Below, one piece after another: positions 9,489 through 18,103 of a DNA stretch of 59,817 nucleotides. Numbering within the stretch: position 1 is the stretch's first letter; each line of letters starts with the position of its first letter. The position numbers and the translations under genes were made by a program. Origin of the DNA: Acidobacteriota bacterium (GTDB taxonomy: Bacteria > Acidobacteriota > Terriglobia > Versatilivoradales > Versatilivoraceae); the NCBI GenBank assembly GCA_028875575.1, contig JAPPDF010000092.1, positions 1 to 59,817 on the forward strand. The letters are read 5' to 3'. The notes under the pieces were generated by a model. The model was not told the origin of the DNA. It saw nothing but the letters and a program-made list of their open reading frames with translations, and did not search any database.

Positions 9489-11167
9489 CCCGCAGTGGGT
9501 CTTGTGACCGCTCCCTGTGAGGCCGAAGAAACCAGAGCCATGTACTTGGCGAACACCCCGGAGGAATAGCGCGGCTCGGGCTCGGTCCATTGGGACAGGC
9601 GCCGCCCAATCTCCTCCTCGGACAGCTCGACATCCAGCCGACGCCGGTCGATGTCCACCACAATCATGTCCCCTTCGCGTACCGCTGCGATGGGGCCGCC
9701 GCGCGCTGCCTCGGGTGCCACGTGGCCGGCCATGAGTCCTCGGGTGGCGCCGCTGAATCGCCCGTCGGTGAGCAGGGCCACGCTCTCGCCCAGCCCTGCT
9801 CCCACCACGGCAGCCGTAACCCCCAGCATCTCCCTCATGCCAGGTCCTCCACGAGGGCCCTCGTAGCGAATGACCATCACGTCACCCGCCTGGATCTCTC
9901 CACGGGTCACCGCCTCCATGGCCGGCTCCTCCCGATCGTAGACGCGCGCCGGACCTCGGTGGTAGAGCCTCTCGTGGCCGGCCACCTTGATCACGCATCC
10001 CTCCGGGGCCAGGTTGCCGTGCAGGATCACCAGGCCACCCGTGTTCTTGACAGGGTTGGACAGCGGGCGCAACACCTCCTGGCCCGGCGTTTCTCTGGCT
10101 TCCCGGCATTCCTCTCCCAGGGTCCGGCCGGTGACGGTCTTTTGAGCACCATCCACAAATCCGCCATCCACCAGCCGTTGAGCAATCACAGGCACCCCGC
10201 CGGCTTTATCGACGTCCACGGCTACAAACCGTCCTCCGGGCTTCAAGTCGGCGATCAAGGGCGTCCGCAAGCTGATCTTGTCGAAGTCGTCGATCTCCAG
10301 TTCCACCCCCGTTTCTCGGGCCAGCGCCAGGAAGTGCAGAACGGCGTTGGTGGATCCACCCGTGGCCGCCACACTGGCAATTGCGTTGTCGAAGGATTGA
10401 CGAGAAATCAGGTCTCCGGGGCAGGTGCCGCTCCGGACCAGGTCCATCACCAGCTTTCCGGCCTCGAAAGCCACCCCATCCTTGCGGGCATCGGTGGCCG
10501 GCACGCTGGAGGAACCCATTGGAGACAGGCCCAGGAATTCGAGGGCCGTGGCCATGGTATTGGCCGTGTACTGGCCGCCGCAGGCGCCCGCCCCCGGACA
10601 GGCCGTGTTCTCGATCTCCAGCAACTCGGCATCGCTGATGCGTCCCGCCGCATTGGCGCCCACGGCTTCGAAGACGTCCTGGATGGTGATGTCCCGCCCT
10701 CGATGCCTCCCCGGGGCGATGGAACCCCCATACAACACCAGCGAGGGCACATTGAGCCGCATCAGACCCATGGCGCCTCCCGGCAGGGTCTTGTCGCAGC
10801 CAACCAGGGCGATCATGGCATCGAACATGTAGCCCCGGCCCACCAGCTCGATCGAGTCCGCCACAATTTCACGGCTTACCAGCGAGGCCTTCATTCCTTC
10901 GGTACCCATGGTGATTCCATCGCTCACCGCGATGGTGTTGAACTCCATGGGGGTCCCGCCGGCAGCCCGCACACCTTCCTTGACCTTTACGGCCAGAGTC
11001 CGCAGGTGAAAATTGCAGGGCATGGCCTCGATCCAGGTATTGGCGATTCCGACAATGGGCCTGGACAGGTCCTCGTCGGTATACCCGATGCCCTTCAGGA
11101 AGGACCGTGCGGGGGCGCGATCCCTGCCCTGCAGGATGGTTCGGCTGCTCAGTGGTGGGTTGGACAT
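9485..11167 (-). CDS. ilvD: Dihydroxy-acid dehydratase
   Basis: Third enzyme of valine and isoleucine synthesis (and of the pantothenate branch); it dehydrates 2,3-dihydroxy-acids to 2-keto-acids. At 560 residues it has the family length. Visible motifs are [10 protein letters not shown] and [16 protein letters not shown], whose cysteines bind the Fe-S cluster, then GGSTNAVLH, and in the C-terminal domain the [13 protein letters not shown] and [14 protein letters not shown] blocks. The cluster type (2Fe-2S or 4Fe-4S) cannot be told from this. The ATG at 11167 gives [21 protein letters not shown], a typical start. No other branched-chain gene lies next to it. Confidence 0.95.
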   Translation of the reverse strand: MSNPPLSSRTILQGRDRAPARSFLKGIGYTDEDLSRPIVGIANTWIEAMPCNFHLRTLAVKVKEGVRAAGGTPMEFNTIAVSDGITMGTEGMKASLVSREIVADSIELVGRGYMFDAMIALVGCDKTLPGGAMGLMRLNVPSLVLYGGSIAPGRHRGRDITIQDVFEAVGANAAGRISDAELLEIENTACPGAGACGGQYTANTMATALEFLGLSPMGSSSVPATDARKDGVAFEAGKLVMDLVRSGTCPGDLISRQSFDNAIASVAATGGSTNAVLHFLALARETGVELEIDDFDKISLRTPLIADLKPGGRFVAVDVDKAGGVPVIAQRLVDGGFVDGAQKTVTGRTLGEECREARETPGQEVLRPLSNPVKNTGGLVILHGNLAPEGCVIKVAGHERLYHRGPARVYDREEPAMEAVTRGEIQAGDVMVIRYEGPRGGPGMREMLGVTAAVVGAGLGESVALLTDGRFSGATRGLMAGHVAPEAARGGPIAAVREGDMIVVDIDRRRLDVELSEEEIGRRLSQWTEPEPRYSSGVFAKYMALVSSASQGAVTRPTAG

Positions 11168-11285
11168 GCAATACCTCCGGAAACAAGAGATTATCCGGCC
11201 GAGACTGCCGGAATTGGGGTGAGGGCTTGGCCAGGATCGAGTTTCGAATCACCAGGCCGGCGGGCCTGACGGTTCCACGTGCGGA

Positions 11286-11936
11286 TCAGCGGCGCCGCAA
11301 GAGAATATAGAGGGCTCCGCCGCCGCCGTCCGCAAGGCGAGCCGATGCATAGGCGATGACGTGACGGCTCATGCGCCGCGTGTCCAGCCATTTCGACAGC
11401 TTGTCCTTCAATGTCGGCTGGCCTTCCGGCGAGTGGTTTCCCCGACCGTGAACCACACGAACGCAACCGTGGCCCCGCTTGAGGCTGGAATGGATGAAAT
11501 CCTCGAACGCCTTCCTGGCCTCGGTGGCGATCAATCCGTGGAGATCGAGGTGAGCCTGCACCGAAAAACGCCCCTTCCTCAAGCCACCGATCCAGCGGCG
11601 GCCCTCGGGATGCGGCGTCCCCTCCAGGTATTCTCCACTCATGGTCAAGTCGAAACGCCCTTTCCCCGAAACAAACTCCTGCAGCAAGCGCAACCCTTCT
11701 TCCTCGTCGTCGATGGGGTCCGGTATCTCCAATGCCGGAGTCGGCCGGGATGGAATGGAACTCCAACCCAGGGGAACTACATCCCGCATGGACAGGGCAA
11801 ACAGATCGCCGTCGCTGAGAGTCTCGGGCAATCCACCCGGGGCCTTGGGCTTTTCCGGGACCGCCTTGGGGGATCGCGGGCGAATCCGAGCCAATTCGGC
11901 AAAGGACTTGAAGGCTCGATATGAGGGCGTTTTCAT
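11286..11936 (-). CDS. Smr-domain (MutS2 C-terminal-like) protein
   Basis: Protein of about 216 residues with a C-terminal Smr domain: HLDLHGLIATEARKAF (the LDxHG motif) and VRVVHGRGNHS (the HGRG motif), followed by an alpha/beta stretch ending ALYILLRRR. Smr domains bind or nick nucleic acids, and stand-alone forms act on branched DNA or on mRNA at collided ribosomes. The N-terminal ~100 residues are proline- and charge-rich and not recognised. The start at 11936 (MKTPSYRAFK) is preferred over an in-frame ATG at 12005. Confidence 0.78.
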   Translation of the reverse strand: MKTPSYRAFKSFAELARIRPRSPKAVPEKPKAPGGLPETLSDGDLFALSMRDVVPLGWSSIPSRPTPALEIPDPIDDEEEGLRLLQEFVSGKGRFDLTMSGEYLEGTPHPEGRRWIGGLRKGRFSVQAHLDLHGLIATEARKAFEDFIHSSLKRGHGCVRVVHGRGNHSPEGQPTLKDKLSKWLDTRRMSRHVIAYASARLADGGGGALYILLRRR

Positions 11937-12023
11937 TGAATTTGTTCCTTCGGGACGGACAGGGCGAAAAAACAACCCTGAGTTTGAAGGAAACGGCTGG
12001 GGCAAATTCCGGGGGCGAGCAGT

Positions 12024-12572
12024 TCAATTCCGGGCAGCGGTCCGATTCAAGAGCGCCAGTTGTTCCTCGAGCAGCTCCAGCTCCCGATCCACGGCCGACA
12101 GGACCTGATTCCGCTCCGCGGCCCTCGCTTCCCCCGGGTTGCCCGCGTACTCCCCAAGCAGCAGCACCCTTTGCACCAGCAGTTCCTTGAGCCGGCCCCT
12201 CAACAACCGGCGCGACCTGTCCAGAGCCGGCGAGCGATTCGCCAGGAGCCCGTTCAACTCCGCCTGAACCGCATTACCCTGCCGGCGCAGGCGTTGAAGC
12301 CTCTCGCGACCCTGGGCCGTCAGCAACCCCGGCTCCCCTGTGTCGGCCAAGGGTGCCGTCGACCGATTCGGCACCATGGACGCAGCCCTTTCGCCGGTCC
12401 GGACGACCGCCGGAGAGGCGCTGCTCTCCCTTTGCCAGGCTCTCAGGAACAGCAGAACTCCGACGATCAGAGCCGCGCTGAAAGCCAGCACGATTTTCAT
12501 GATCAGCGCGATCCTGCGCCTCTGAGGACAGAACAGGCACTGCGCGGGTTGGCTCAACTCGATCATCGGCAC
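12024..12572 (-). CDS. Unknown membrane-anchored coiled-coil protein
   Basis: Unrecognised protein of 182 residues. A short N-terminal part with CLFC is followed by one hydrophobic helix (about 26-44), then an Arg/Glu/Leu-rich region with heptad-like leucines (about 85-180) suggesting a coiled coil, e.g. LELLEEQLALLNR. It may be a single-pass protein with a periplasmic coiled coil. Met25 is an alternative start. It lies 87 bases downstream of the Smr gene's start on the same strand and could share its transcript. No function is proposed. Confidence 0.5.
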   Translation of the reverse strand: MPMIELSQPAQCLFCPQRRRIALIMKIVLAFSAALIVGVLLFLRAWQRESSASPAVVRTGERAASMVPNRSTAPLADTGEPGLLTAQGRERLQRLRRQGNAVQAELNGLLANRSPALDRSRRLLRGRLKELLVQRVLLLGEYAGNPGEARAAERNQVLSAVDRELELLEEQLALLNRTAARN

Positions 12573-12696
12573 CGGGACAGGAAGGAGGGTTCGACCGGAG
12601 CCATTTTACGCCAGAATCGGACCGTGGGTAAACCGACTGCGGGGAGCTGCGCAGGTGGCGGGACGAATTTGCGCCGGCCCTACGAGGAATGGTCGA

Positions 12697-13107
12697 TCAG
12701 GCTGCTTCCAAGTCCTCGGAGATATCCGGCGGATCTCCCCAATACGGACCATAGAGCTGAATCAAACGGGAGGTCGTCTTCTCGAACCCATTCAGGTAGG
12801 CGGCCTGGAGAAAACGGCGATTCTGCCGAGCCCGGGGAACACCCGGACTCTCCAGGTAGTGGCTGCGGAGAATCCGGCGAATTTCCCGTCCCAGCAGGTC
12901 GGAAAAATCAGGGATCCGAGAATCTGCTGACGGCCCTTGCGTTTCCCGAATGCTTTTCAATCGAGCTTCAATATCGCGGTGAATCTCGAAGGCCGCACCG
13001 GCAAACCCCCAGGCGATCAGCATCCCCAGGATCTGACGCTCTCTGTGGACCCTTTCTCGAAATCGGTCCAGCCATTCAGCCGTCTCCACCGGCAGTGTCA
13101 GTTCCAT
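12697..13107 (-). CDS. Conserved hypothetical protein
   Basis: Unrecognised protein of about 136 residues beginning MELTLPVETAEWLDRFRERV. A mostly helical, charged sequence surrounds one weak hydrophobic stretch (LGMLIAWGFAGAAF). The start at 13107 is supported by AGGAGG five bases upstream; the frame extends to 13155 without support. It lies just downstream of lexA on the same strand (86 bases), so SOS co-regulation is possible but unproven. Confidence 0.6.
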   Translation of the reverse strand: MELTLPVETAEWLDRFRERVHRERQILGMLIAWGFAGAAFEIHRDIEARLKSIRETQGPSADSRIPDFSDLLGREIRRILRSHYLESPGVPRARQNRRFLQAAYLNGFEKTTSRLIQLYGPYWGDPPDISEDLEAA

Positions 13108-13193
13108 GGAAACCTCCTGGTTATCTTTCCTCAAAATAGATCTTCCTGACGGCACGGGAGAAATTTCATCCGACGGTCCCCCGGGCGCGAATC

Positions 13194-13802
13194 CTAGAAT
13201 CTCCGCAAGACTCCGATCACCTTCCCAACGATCTCAACCTCATCCGCTCCCAGCTCAATGACCTGGTAGCGGGGGTTTTCCGGCTTTAGACGGATCTTTC
13301 CGTCCAATCGATAGAAACGTTTCAGCGTGGCCTCGTCTCCGTTGACCCGAGCCACCACGATCTCTCCGTTTTCGGCCAGGGGCTGTTTTCGAACCAGAAC
13401 CATATCCGCCGACAGAATGTGAGCGTCGATCATGCTGTCCCCTTCCACCTTGAGCAGAAAGACGGTTTCGTCCCCGACCCATTCGCGTGGCAGAGGAATC
13501 GTCCCCTCCCGGTTCTCCTCCGCCAGAATCGGGAGGCCGGCCTGGATGCGTCCCAGCAGGGGCAGATCCACCACCCGCTCATTCTCGGAAACCCCTGCCA
13601 GGGGCACGTTGGCGCGCGACTTGGAAGGCTGGTGGTCCAGATAACCCTTGGCCCGCAGGACCTCGATGTGTTGCTGGATGGCCTGGGCTGACTTTCCCAG
13701 CGCCCGGGCTACCTCTCTCACCGACGGAGGCAGTCCGTGACGGATGAAGTAGTCCTGAATAAACTCGTACACCCGGCGCTGCTTTTCGGTTAACGCTCTC
13801 AT
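13194..13802 (-). CDS. lexA: LexA repressor
   Basis: SOS repressor and self-cleaving protease, 202 residues. The N-terminal winged helix-turn-helix includes GLPPSVREVARALGKSAQAI. The cleavage site is the Ala-Gly of RIQAGLP, the catalytic serine is in EGDSMID, and the catalytic lysine is in EATLKRFYR. The ATG at 13802 (MRALTEKQRRVYEFI) has AGGAGG about 9 bases upstream; the same frame is open back to 14219 without support. A strong sigma-70 promoter with an internal palindrome lies at 13935-13963, suggesting autoregulation. Confidence 0.95.
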   Translation of the reverse strand: MRALTEKQRRVYEFIQDYFIRHGLPPSVREVARALGKSAQAIQQHIEVLRAKGYLDHQPSKSRANVPLAGVSENERVVDLPLLGRIQAGLPILAEENREGTIPLPREWVGDETVFLLKVEGDSMIDAHILSADMVLVRKQPLAENGEIVVARVNGDEATLKRFYRLDGKIRLKPENPRYQVIELGADEVEIVGKVIGVLRRF

Positions 13803-14251
13803 GAGGCTCCCCTCCTGAAGGCCGGCAATGCCCTGCGTTCCGGGAGTTTCCTTGCTGCTGTCTGCAACCAGGGGTGGCAGTCGTTGAAGCGACACACATG
13901 CAATTGACGCCACCTCTGCATACAGACACGCGTCAGCATAGACATCTGTCTGTACCATGTCAAGATGATTTTTTGACTGTCCCCCGGCCGCCGGTTCGGG
14001 GGACTCCACTGAGCACCGGTGCTTCCAGTTCCTCTCCGGAACCGTCATAATCGTAGTGGCCCCTCTGCCGATGGCCTGGAGTTCCATCGGGGTTTCCCTG
14101 GATCTGGAATCGGTAGTCGGGCACATTCCATGAGCCGGCCTCCAGTGAGGCCGGACGCCACCGCCACCAAAAAAAAGAAACCGAAGCAGCCGCGGCTTCG
14201 TTGTAAATGTATGTCCCAAACAGCCGGGCTGCGGTCGGGAACGCCGGGGCC
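13803..14251. other. Divergent intergenic region between lexA and the ECF sigma gene
   Basis: No gene is seen in these 449 bases. It holds the lexA promoter (13935-13963). Nearer the sigma factor lies a perfect hairpin, CCGGCCTC / CAGT / GAGGCCGG, at 14135-14154, followed by an A run at about 14168-14175. I could not pick out a confident promoter for the sigma factor operon. Confidence 0.45.
13935..13963 (-). promoter_or_regulatory. lexA promoter with palindrome in the spacer
   Basis: On the minus strand, TTGACA (13958-13963) and TATGCT (13935-13940) are separated by exactly 17 bases, a near-consensus sigma-70 promoter for lexA. The spacer holds AGACA-N2-TGTCT (13940-13951), and a wider inverted pair TACAGAC / GTCTGTA spans 13921-13954. 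Either palindrome could be the LexA operator; the placement would block RNA polymerase. The LexA box of this lineage is not known to me, so operator assignment is inference. Confidence 0.65.
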
Positions 14252-14833
14252 ATGACGCCGCAGACCGAACTGGTTCGACGCAGCCAGCAAGGCGATGTGC
14301 AGGCCTTTGAAGAACTGGTCCGCAGTTGCCAGCAAAGAGTGTTCGGTCTGATCTACCAGGTCCTGAGATCCCCGGAGGAGGTAGAAGACGTCGCGCAGGA
14401 GGTCTTTACCAAGCTGTACTTTTCTCTGTCCCAGTTTCGTCTGGACTCCTCCTTTCAAGCCTGGCTCTACCGCATCGTAGTCAACCAGTGTTATGACCAT
14501 TTGCGCAAGCGCAAGCGCACCCCTCAGATCAACTACTCGGATCTTTCCGAGAGTGAGGCCGCGGCCTTTGAGAGTCTGCCGTCGCTCACGGAATCCAGGC
14601 TTCCCGATATCGCCAAGACCGTGGAGTTGCGGGAGATCTCGGACCGCTTGCTGAGCCTGCTGCCGCCTGGAGATCGCATGTTGCTCGTTTTGAAAGAGAT
14701 GGAGGACTTTTCCGTCGAGGATCTGGCCGAGATTTTCAAGATTTCCAAGAACGCGGTAAAGCTGAGGTTGTTCCGGGCGCGCAACCGGTTGCGGCGTGCC
14801 TATGAGAAAGGGAGGCTCCCTCGGAGGAAGTAG
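14252..14833 (+). CDS. ECF-type RNA polymerase sigma factor
   Basis: Sigma-70 family factor of the extracytoplasmic-function type, 193 residues. Region 2 covers about 15-85, with FEELVRSCQQRVFGLIYQ, DVAQEVFTKLY and FQAWLYRIVVNQCYDHLRKR. Region 4 covers about 130-185, with LPPGDRMLLVLKEMEDFS and the helix-turn-helix VEDLAEIFKISKNAVKLRLFR-type block ending in RARNRLRRA. It resembles the RpoE-like group. The ATG at 14252 gives the family start; the frame opens at 14207 without support. It lies 4 bases before an anti-sigma-like gene. Confidence 0.9.
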   Translation: MTPQTELVRRSQQGDVQAFEELVRSCQQRVFGLIYQVLRSPEEVEDVAQEVFTKLYFSLSQFRLDSSFQAWLYRIVVNQCYDHLRKRKRTPQINYSDLSESEAAAFESLPSLTESRLPDIAKTVELREISDRLLSLLPPGDRMLLVLKEMEDFSVEDLAEIFKISKNAVKLRLFRARNRLRRAYEKGRLPRRK

Positions 14834-14837
14834 CCAT

Positions 14838-15365
14838 ATGGGCCATCGAAACGTGCGATTGCTGCTGGAAGAGTTTGCAGAGTCCAAGCTGCCTCTGGAA
14901 CAGAAGCAAATGGTTGAGCGCCACCTGGCCGGTCGTTCGGACTACAGTCGGCACCTGCGCGCCCTGGGGTGGATACGAGCGCTGATGCGGATGATCAAGT
15001 TGAACGACGCTCCGGAACCCTCCCCGGGATTTGCACGGAGGCTGGTCAACCGCCTGGAGAGCCACCGGGAGGTCTACCTCTTCTGGCTGCCGCTTCGCGC
15101 GATGGCCCTCAGAGCCATTCCGGTGATGGCGCTTGTGACGATTCTCCTGGGGGCCATGGCCTACCTTCAAGGACCATCGGAAGCACCGGTCGTTGCCCAG
15201 TGGGAGGACCCTCTGCTCGAATCCTTCTCTGAGCAGCAGGAGGGAGTGACGGAAGCCATATTCTCGGAAGCTGTTGCCGGAGATCGGAATCTGGTCGTCC
15301 GGACTTTGATGGGAGACCCCGCAATTGGAGTCGCGGAGGATGACGACTATGATGAATCTTTCTAA
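14838..15365 (+). CDS. Anti-sigma-factor-like membrane protein lacking zinc cysteines
   Basis: Protein of 175 residues immediately after the ECF sigma factor, starting MGHRNVRLLLEEFAESKLP. The layout matches an anti-sigma factor: a cytoplasmic N-terminal domain, one membrane helix (about 92-112, ALRAIPVMALVTILLGAMAY) and an acidic extracytoplasmic tail. The usual ZAS signature HxxxCxxC reads HLAGRSDYSRHL here, so the His remains but both cysteines are gone. It may still bind the sigma factor, but not through a zinc site. The stop overlaps the next gene. Function is inferred from position and topology. Confidence 0.62.
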   Translation: MGHRNVRLLLEEFAESKLPLEQKQMVERHLAGRSDYSRHLRALGWIRALMRMIKLNDAPEPSPGFARRLVNRLESHREVYLFWLPLRAMALRAIPVMALVTILLGAMAYLQGPSEAPVVAQWEDPLLESFSEQQEGVTEAIFSEAVAGDRNLVVRTLMGDPAIGVAEDDDYDESF

Positions 15366-15741
15366 ATTCAAGGCCCTGCTGATCATTGCGGTAGTCTTCC
15401 TGCTGGGGGCGGTGGCCGGCGCCTCGCTTAGTCGGACCGTTCTTTGGTCGATTTCCGGCAAGGGCCACCACCACCACTCCCGCGGATCCTTTATTGAGAA
15501 ACTGCAGGGGCGGCTCGACCTCTCCGACGAGCAGAGGACGCAAATACAGGCCATACTGGATGAATCCCACCAGCAATTCCGCGGGCTGCACAAGAGCGTC
15601 AAGCCCCAGTTCGAAACCATTCGCCAACAGATGGCGGAGCGGATTCGCAAAGAGCTGAATCCGGACCAAGCCCGGAAATTCGCGGCCATGCGCGCCGAGT
15701 ACGAACAGCGCAGGGCCAAGCGTGAGAAGAAGTGCCGGTGA
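15349..15741 (+). CDS. Spy/CpxP-like periplasmic protein
   Basis: Protein of 130 residues with an N-terminal signal or anchor helix (KALLIIAVVFLLGAVAGASL), a short HHHH stretch, and a helical domain with LDLSDEQRTQIQAILDESHQQF and LNPDQARKFAAM. The LT/SxxQ pattern is that of the CpxP/Spy and heavy-metal sensor (CnrR-like) families, which bind unfolded proteins or metals in the envelope. GGAGG lies 9 bases before the ATG. It follows an ECF sigma/anti-sigma pair, suggesting the whole unit senses envelope or metal stress. Confidence 0.7.
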   Translation: MMNLSKFKALLIIAVVFLLGAVAGASLSRTVLWSISGKGHHHHSRGSFIEKLQGRLDLSDEQRTQIQAILDESHQQFRGLHKSVKPQFETIRQQMAERIRKELNPDQARKFAAMRAEYEQRRAKREKKCR

Positions 15742-16505
15742 GATTGCCTGAACTCTCCCAGAACCGTTTCCGCATCCGCTCAAAGCACCCTCTCGTTAAC
15801 CTCCTCTATTCCCTGCTTCTGACAGCGGCCCTGGCGTCGGCACTCCCTCGAGCCGCCTCCGACAGCATCGCCCAGGGTCCACCTCGCTACAAGGGGCGCG
15901 TGATTGCTCCCGTGATGAGCGCCAGCGGGGCCGACTGGCTCAATCGCCCCGAGCGCGAGAAGACGGAGATGCCCGACCGCTTGCTGGATGCCCTTGAGAT
16001 CAAACCCGGGATGACGGTGGCGGACGTGGGGGCCGGAATCGGTTACTTCAGTTGGAGAATCGCCAGGCGGGTGGGTCCCGAGGGTCGAGTCCTGGCGGTG
16101 GAGATTCAGCCCGAGATGCTGGAGCGTCTAGGGGTGGAAATGAGGAAGCGGAACATCAGCAATGTCCGGTCCATCCTGGGGACGCCGGTGGATCCGATTC
16201 TGCCCGCCCAATCGGTGGACCTGGTGCTCATGGTGGATGTCTACCACGAGTTTCAGCACCCGGAGGAGATGGTCGCCAAGATCCGCAATTCCCTCAAGGA
16301 GGACGGCCGCATGGTTGTGGTCGAATACCGTGGCGAGGATCCGACGGTGCCCATCCGGCCGGAACACAAGATGACGGTCAAGCAGGTCCTTCTGGAAATC
16401 CTGCCCATGGGTTTCCGACTTCAGTCCCGGCTCGATTTTCTTCCCTGGCAGCACGTCTTCATTTTCGTCAAGGATTCGGGAAACCGCCCGGAACCCTCCG
16501 ACTAA
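15732..16505 (+). CDS. Exported class I SAM-dependent methyltransferase
   Basis: Protein of 257 residues with the SAM-binding motif VADVGAGIGYFSWRIAR, an acidic motif II (VLAVEIQPEML) and a motif near DLVLMVDVYHEFQHPEE, typical of the UbiE/type-11 methyltransferases. The N-terminus has a hydrophobic stretch (HPLVNLLYSLLLTAALASALP), so it may be exported or anchored, which is unusual because SAM is cytoplasmic. The GTG start (15732, or 15738) overlaps the end of the Spy-like gene, so it belongs to the sigma-factor operon. The substrate is unknown. Confidence 0.75.
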   Translation: MPVRLPELSQNRFRIRSKHPLVNLLYSLLLTAALASALPRAASDSIAQGPPRYKGRVIAPVMSASGADWLNRPEREKTEMPDRLLDALEIKPGMTVADVGAGIGYFSWRIARRVGPEGRVLAVEIQPEMLERLGVEMRKRNISNVRSILGTPVDPILPAQSVDLVLMVDVYHEFQHPEEMVAKIRNSLKEDGRMVVVEYRGEDPTVPIRPEHKMTVKQVLLEILPMGFRLQSRLDFLPWQHVFIFVKDSGNRPEPSD

Positions 16506-16608
16506 CCCGCCTTGCAGGCCCACCGGACTGTTTGGGATCGAGCACCAGGAATGATTGCTTCCGCCGCCTACGCGGCTTGCTGAATGCCTCGGGCTGGCAG
16601 GGGGGGTA

Positions 16609-16724
16609 GGGGACGTTGTTGAATTACTGGAATAACTTTTCAAGAGGGCGTCGGTGACGCTATTGAACAAAGGCGATTCCGGAGCTACCGGTCCAAGTTA
16701 CTCCAGTAATTCAACAACGTCCCC
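16609..16724. mobile_element. MITE-like element with 28-bp terminal inverted repeats
   Basis: A 116-bp element with ends starting GGGGACGTTGTTGAATTA. The two 28-base arms (16609-16636 and 16697-16724) differ at one base. The internal 60 bases have no coding potential. A second element with the same type of termini lies at 50140-50387. Such ends resemble those of non-autonomous elements mobilised in trans by REP-associated or IS200-like transposases; no transposase for it is encoded in the window. It sits 4 bases from the end of the ACT-domain gene. Confidence 0.75.
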
Positions 16725-16728
16725 AGCG

Positions 16729-17106
16729 CTACACGCATTCACGATGCACGTCGACATCATGCCCCCCACCGATCAAGGCATCCCGGGCCGGTTGCCGCTG
16801 CGAGTCACGGACAAGAAAGTAATCGGTACGGTAGCCGCTCATCACCAGCACGCTTATGTCGGCTGCCGCCAGCAACCCCGTGACCTCGGCGGCAACTCCG
16901 ACCGCGCCCAGTGGAATATCCGCGTCAATGCGGAAGCAGGCCCAGTCGTCCCCGGCATGGCTTCCTGCGTCCGGAATCGGGACCAGGATCGAATGGTCAC
17001 CCTCGAACGCGCAGGCGAATGCGCCATTCACCATCATGGAACGCAGGGACTCAAGGTCCTCACAGCGAACAAGTCGATACGGCGTCACATGCTCCTGGAA
17101 TCGCAA
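16729..17106 (-). CDS. ACT-domain protein
   Basis: Protein of 125 residues with an ACT-like C-terminal half: IPLGAVGVAAEVTGLLAAADISVLVMSGYRT-type beta-alpha-beta pattern, then YFLVRDSQRQPARDAL. The protein resembles stand-alone ACT proteins (CASTOR/ACT_7 type), which bind amino acids and regulate enzymes or transcription. The ligand and partner are unknown. It lies downstream of the oxidoreductase operon on the same strand (about 90 bases). Its last codons abut a MITE-like element, so the true 3' end may have been affected by the insertion. Confidence 0.62.
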   Translation of the reverse strand: MRFQEHVTPYRLVRCEDLESLRSMMVNGAFACAFEGDHSILVPIPDAGSHAGDDWACFRIDADIPLGAVGVAAEVTGLLAAADISVLVMSGYRTDYFLVRDSQRQPARDALIGGGHDVDVHRECV

Positions 17107-17195
17107 AGCGCCACTCTCCTGAAGCGGCCTCGGCTGCAGGAGTTGCCGACCTTCGGGGGACGGTACACCTTCTCCGCCGCCCAGCCGCGGAACGA

Positions 17196-18077
17196 CTACC
17201 TCAACCCGGCGAGTTGCTCCATCAGCGTGAAAATGACTGAATGATCCTTCTGTCCCTTGCCCTGGGCACTGCAGGAGGAAAACATCTCGTGCACCAGGCC
17301 GGTGGATGGCAGAGCCACTCCCAGGGCCTTGCCGGCCAGCAGAGCGTTCTTGATGTCCTTGATGTGCAGGTCCATCTTGAAACCGGGTTCGAACTTGCCC
17401 TCCACAAAGGCCGGGATCTTCATGTCCAGGGTCCGTCCGCCGGCCATGCCGCCGCGAATGGCCTCATACACCAGTTGGATGTCCACACCGGCCTTCTTGG
17501 CCAGGACCATGGCCTCGGAAACTGCCTGGAGCACACCGGCCACAATCACCTGATTGGAGAGCTTGGCGAACCCTCCCGCCCCCACCTCTCCGACACGCAC
17601 CACGCTCTTGCCCATGCTCTCCAGAATGGGCTTGACTCGCAAAAACACCGATTCCTCGCCCCCGACCATGATGGAGAGGATCCCCTGAATGGCGCCGATC
17701 TCGCCGCCGCTGACGGGAGCGTCCAGCATGGCGACGCCCCGGCCTTTCAATTCTGCGGCGATCCGCTGGGTGGTGATGGGAGAAATGGAGCTCATGTCCA
17801 CCACAACCCCATGCTCGGCAATACCCTCGATCACCCCGTTGTCGCCCAAAATGACCGACTCCACCTCGGGGGAATCGGACACCATGGTGATGACCACCTC
17901 CGCACTGGCTCCCACCTCCCTGGGCGACCCGACCTGGCGTGCTCCCAACTCCACCAGCTCCGCGGCCTTGGAAGCGGTCCGATTGTAGACCACCAGTGGA
18001 TACCCAGCCTTGATGAGGTTTCTGGCCATGGGTTTCCCCATGATGCCCAGACCGATGAATCCGATCGTTTGTGCCAT
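17196..18077 (-). CDS. Beta-hydroxyacid dehydrogenase (GarR/tartronate semialdehyde reductase-like)
   Basis: NAD(P)-dependent 3-hydroxyacid dehydrogenase family enzyme, 293 residues. The Rossmann motif IGFIGLGIMGKPMARNLIKA is at the N-terminus, the substrate-binding LDAPVSGGEIGA near 118-129, and the catalytic lysine in GAGGFAKLSNQVIVAG. The overall pattern is closest to 2-hydroxy-3-oxopropionate reductase, which makes D-glycerate in glucarate, galactarate or glyoxylate degradation; 3-hydroxyisobutyrate dehydrogenase is the main alternative. It is the last gene of a three-gene set with two Gfo/Idh/MocA dehydrogenases (26 bases to the next). Confidence 0.85.
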   Translation of the reverse strand: MAQTIGFIGLGIMGKPMARNLIKAGYPLVVYNRTASKAAELVELGARQVGSPREVGASAEVVITMVSDSPEVESVILGDNGVIEGIAEHGVVVDMSSISPITTQRIAAELKGRGVAMLDAPVSGGEIGAIQGILSIMVGGEESVFLRVKPILESMGKSVVRVGEVGAGGFAKLSNQVIVAGVLQAVSEAMVLAKKAGVDIQLVYEAIRGGMAGGRTLDMKIPAFVEGKFEPGFKMDLHIKDIKNALLAGKALGVALPSTGLVHEMFSSCSAQGKGQKDHSVIFTLMEQLAGLR

Positions 18078-18103
18078 GACGTTCTCCTATGAATTCCTTC
18101 GCA

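Noticed and set aside
9590-11269. Open frame of 559 codons on the plus strand
   Set aside because: It is the antisense of ilvD, whose protein motifs are unmistakable; the plus-strand translation has no family features.
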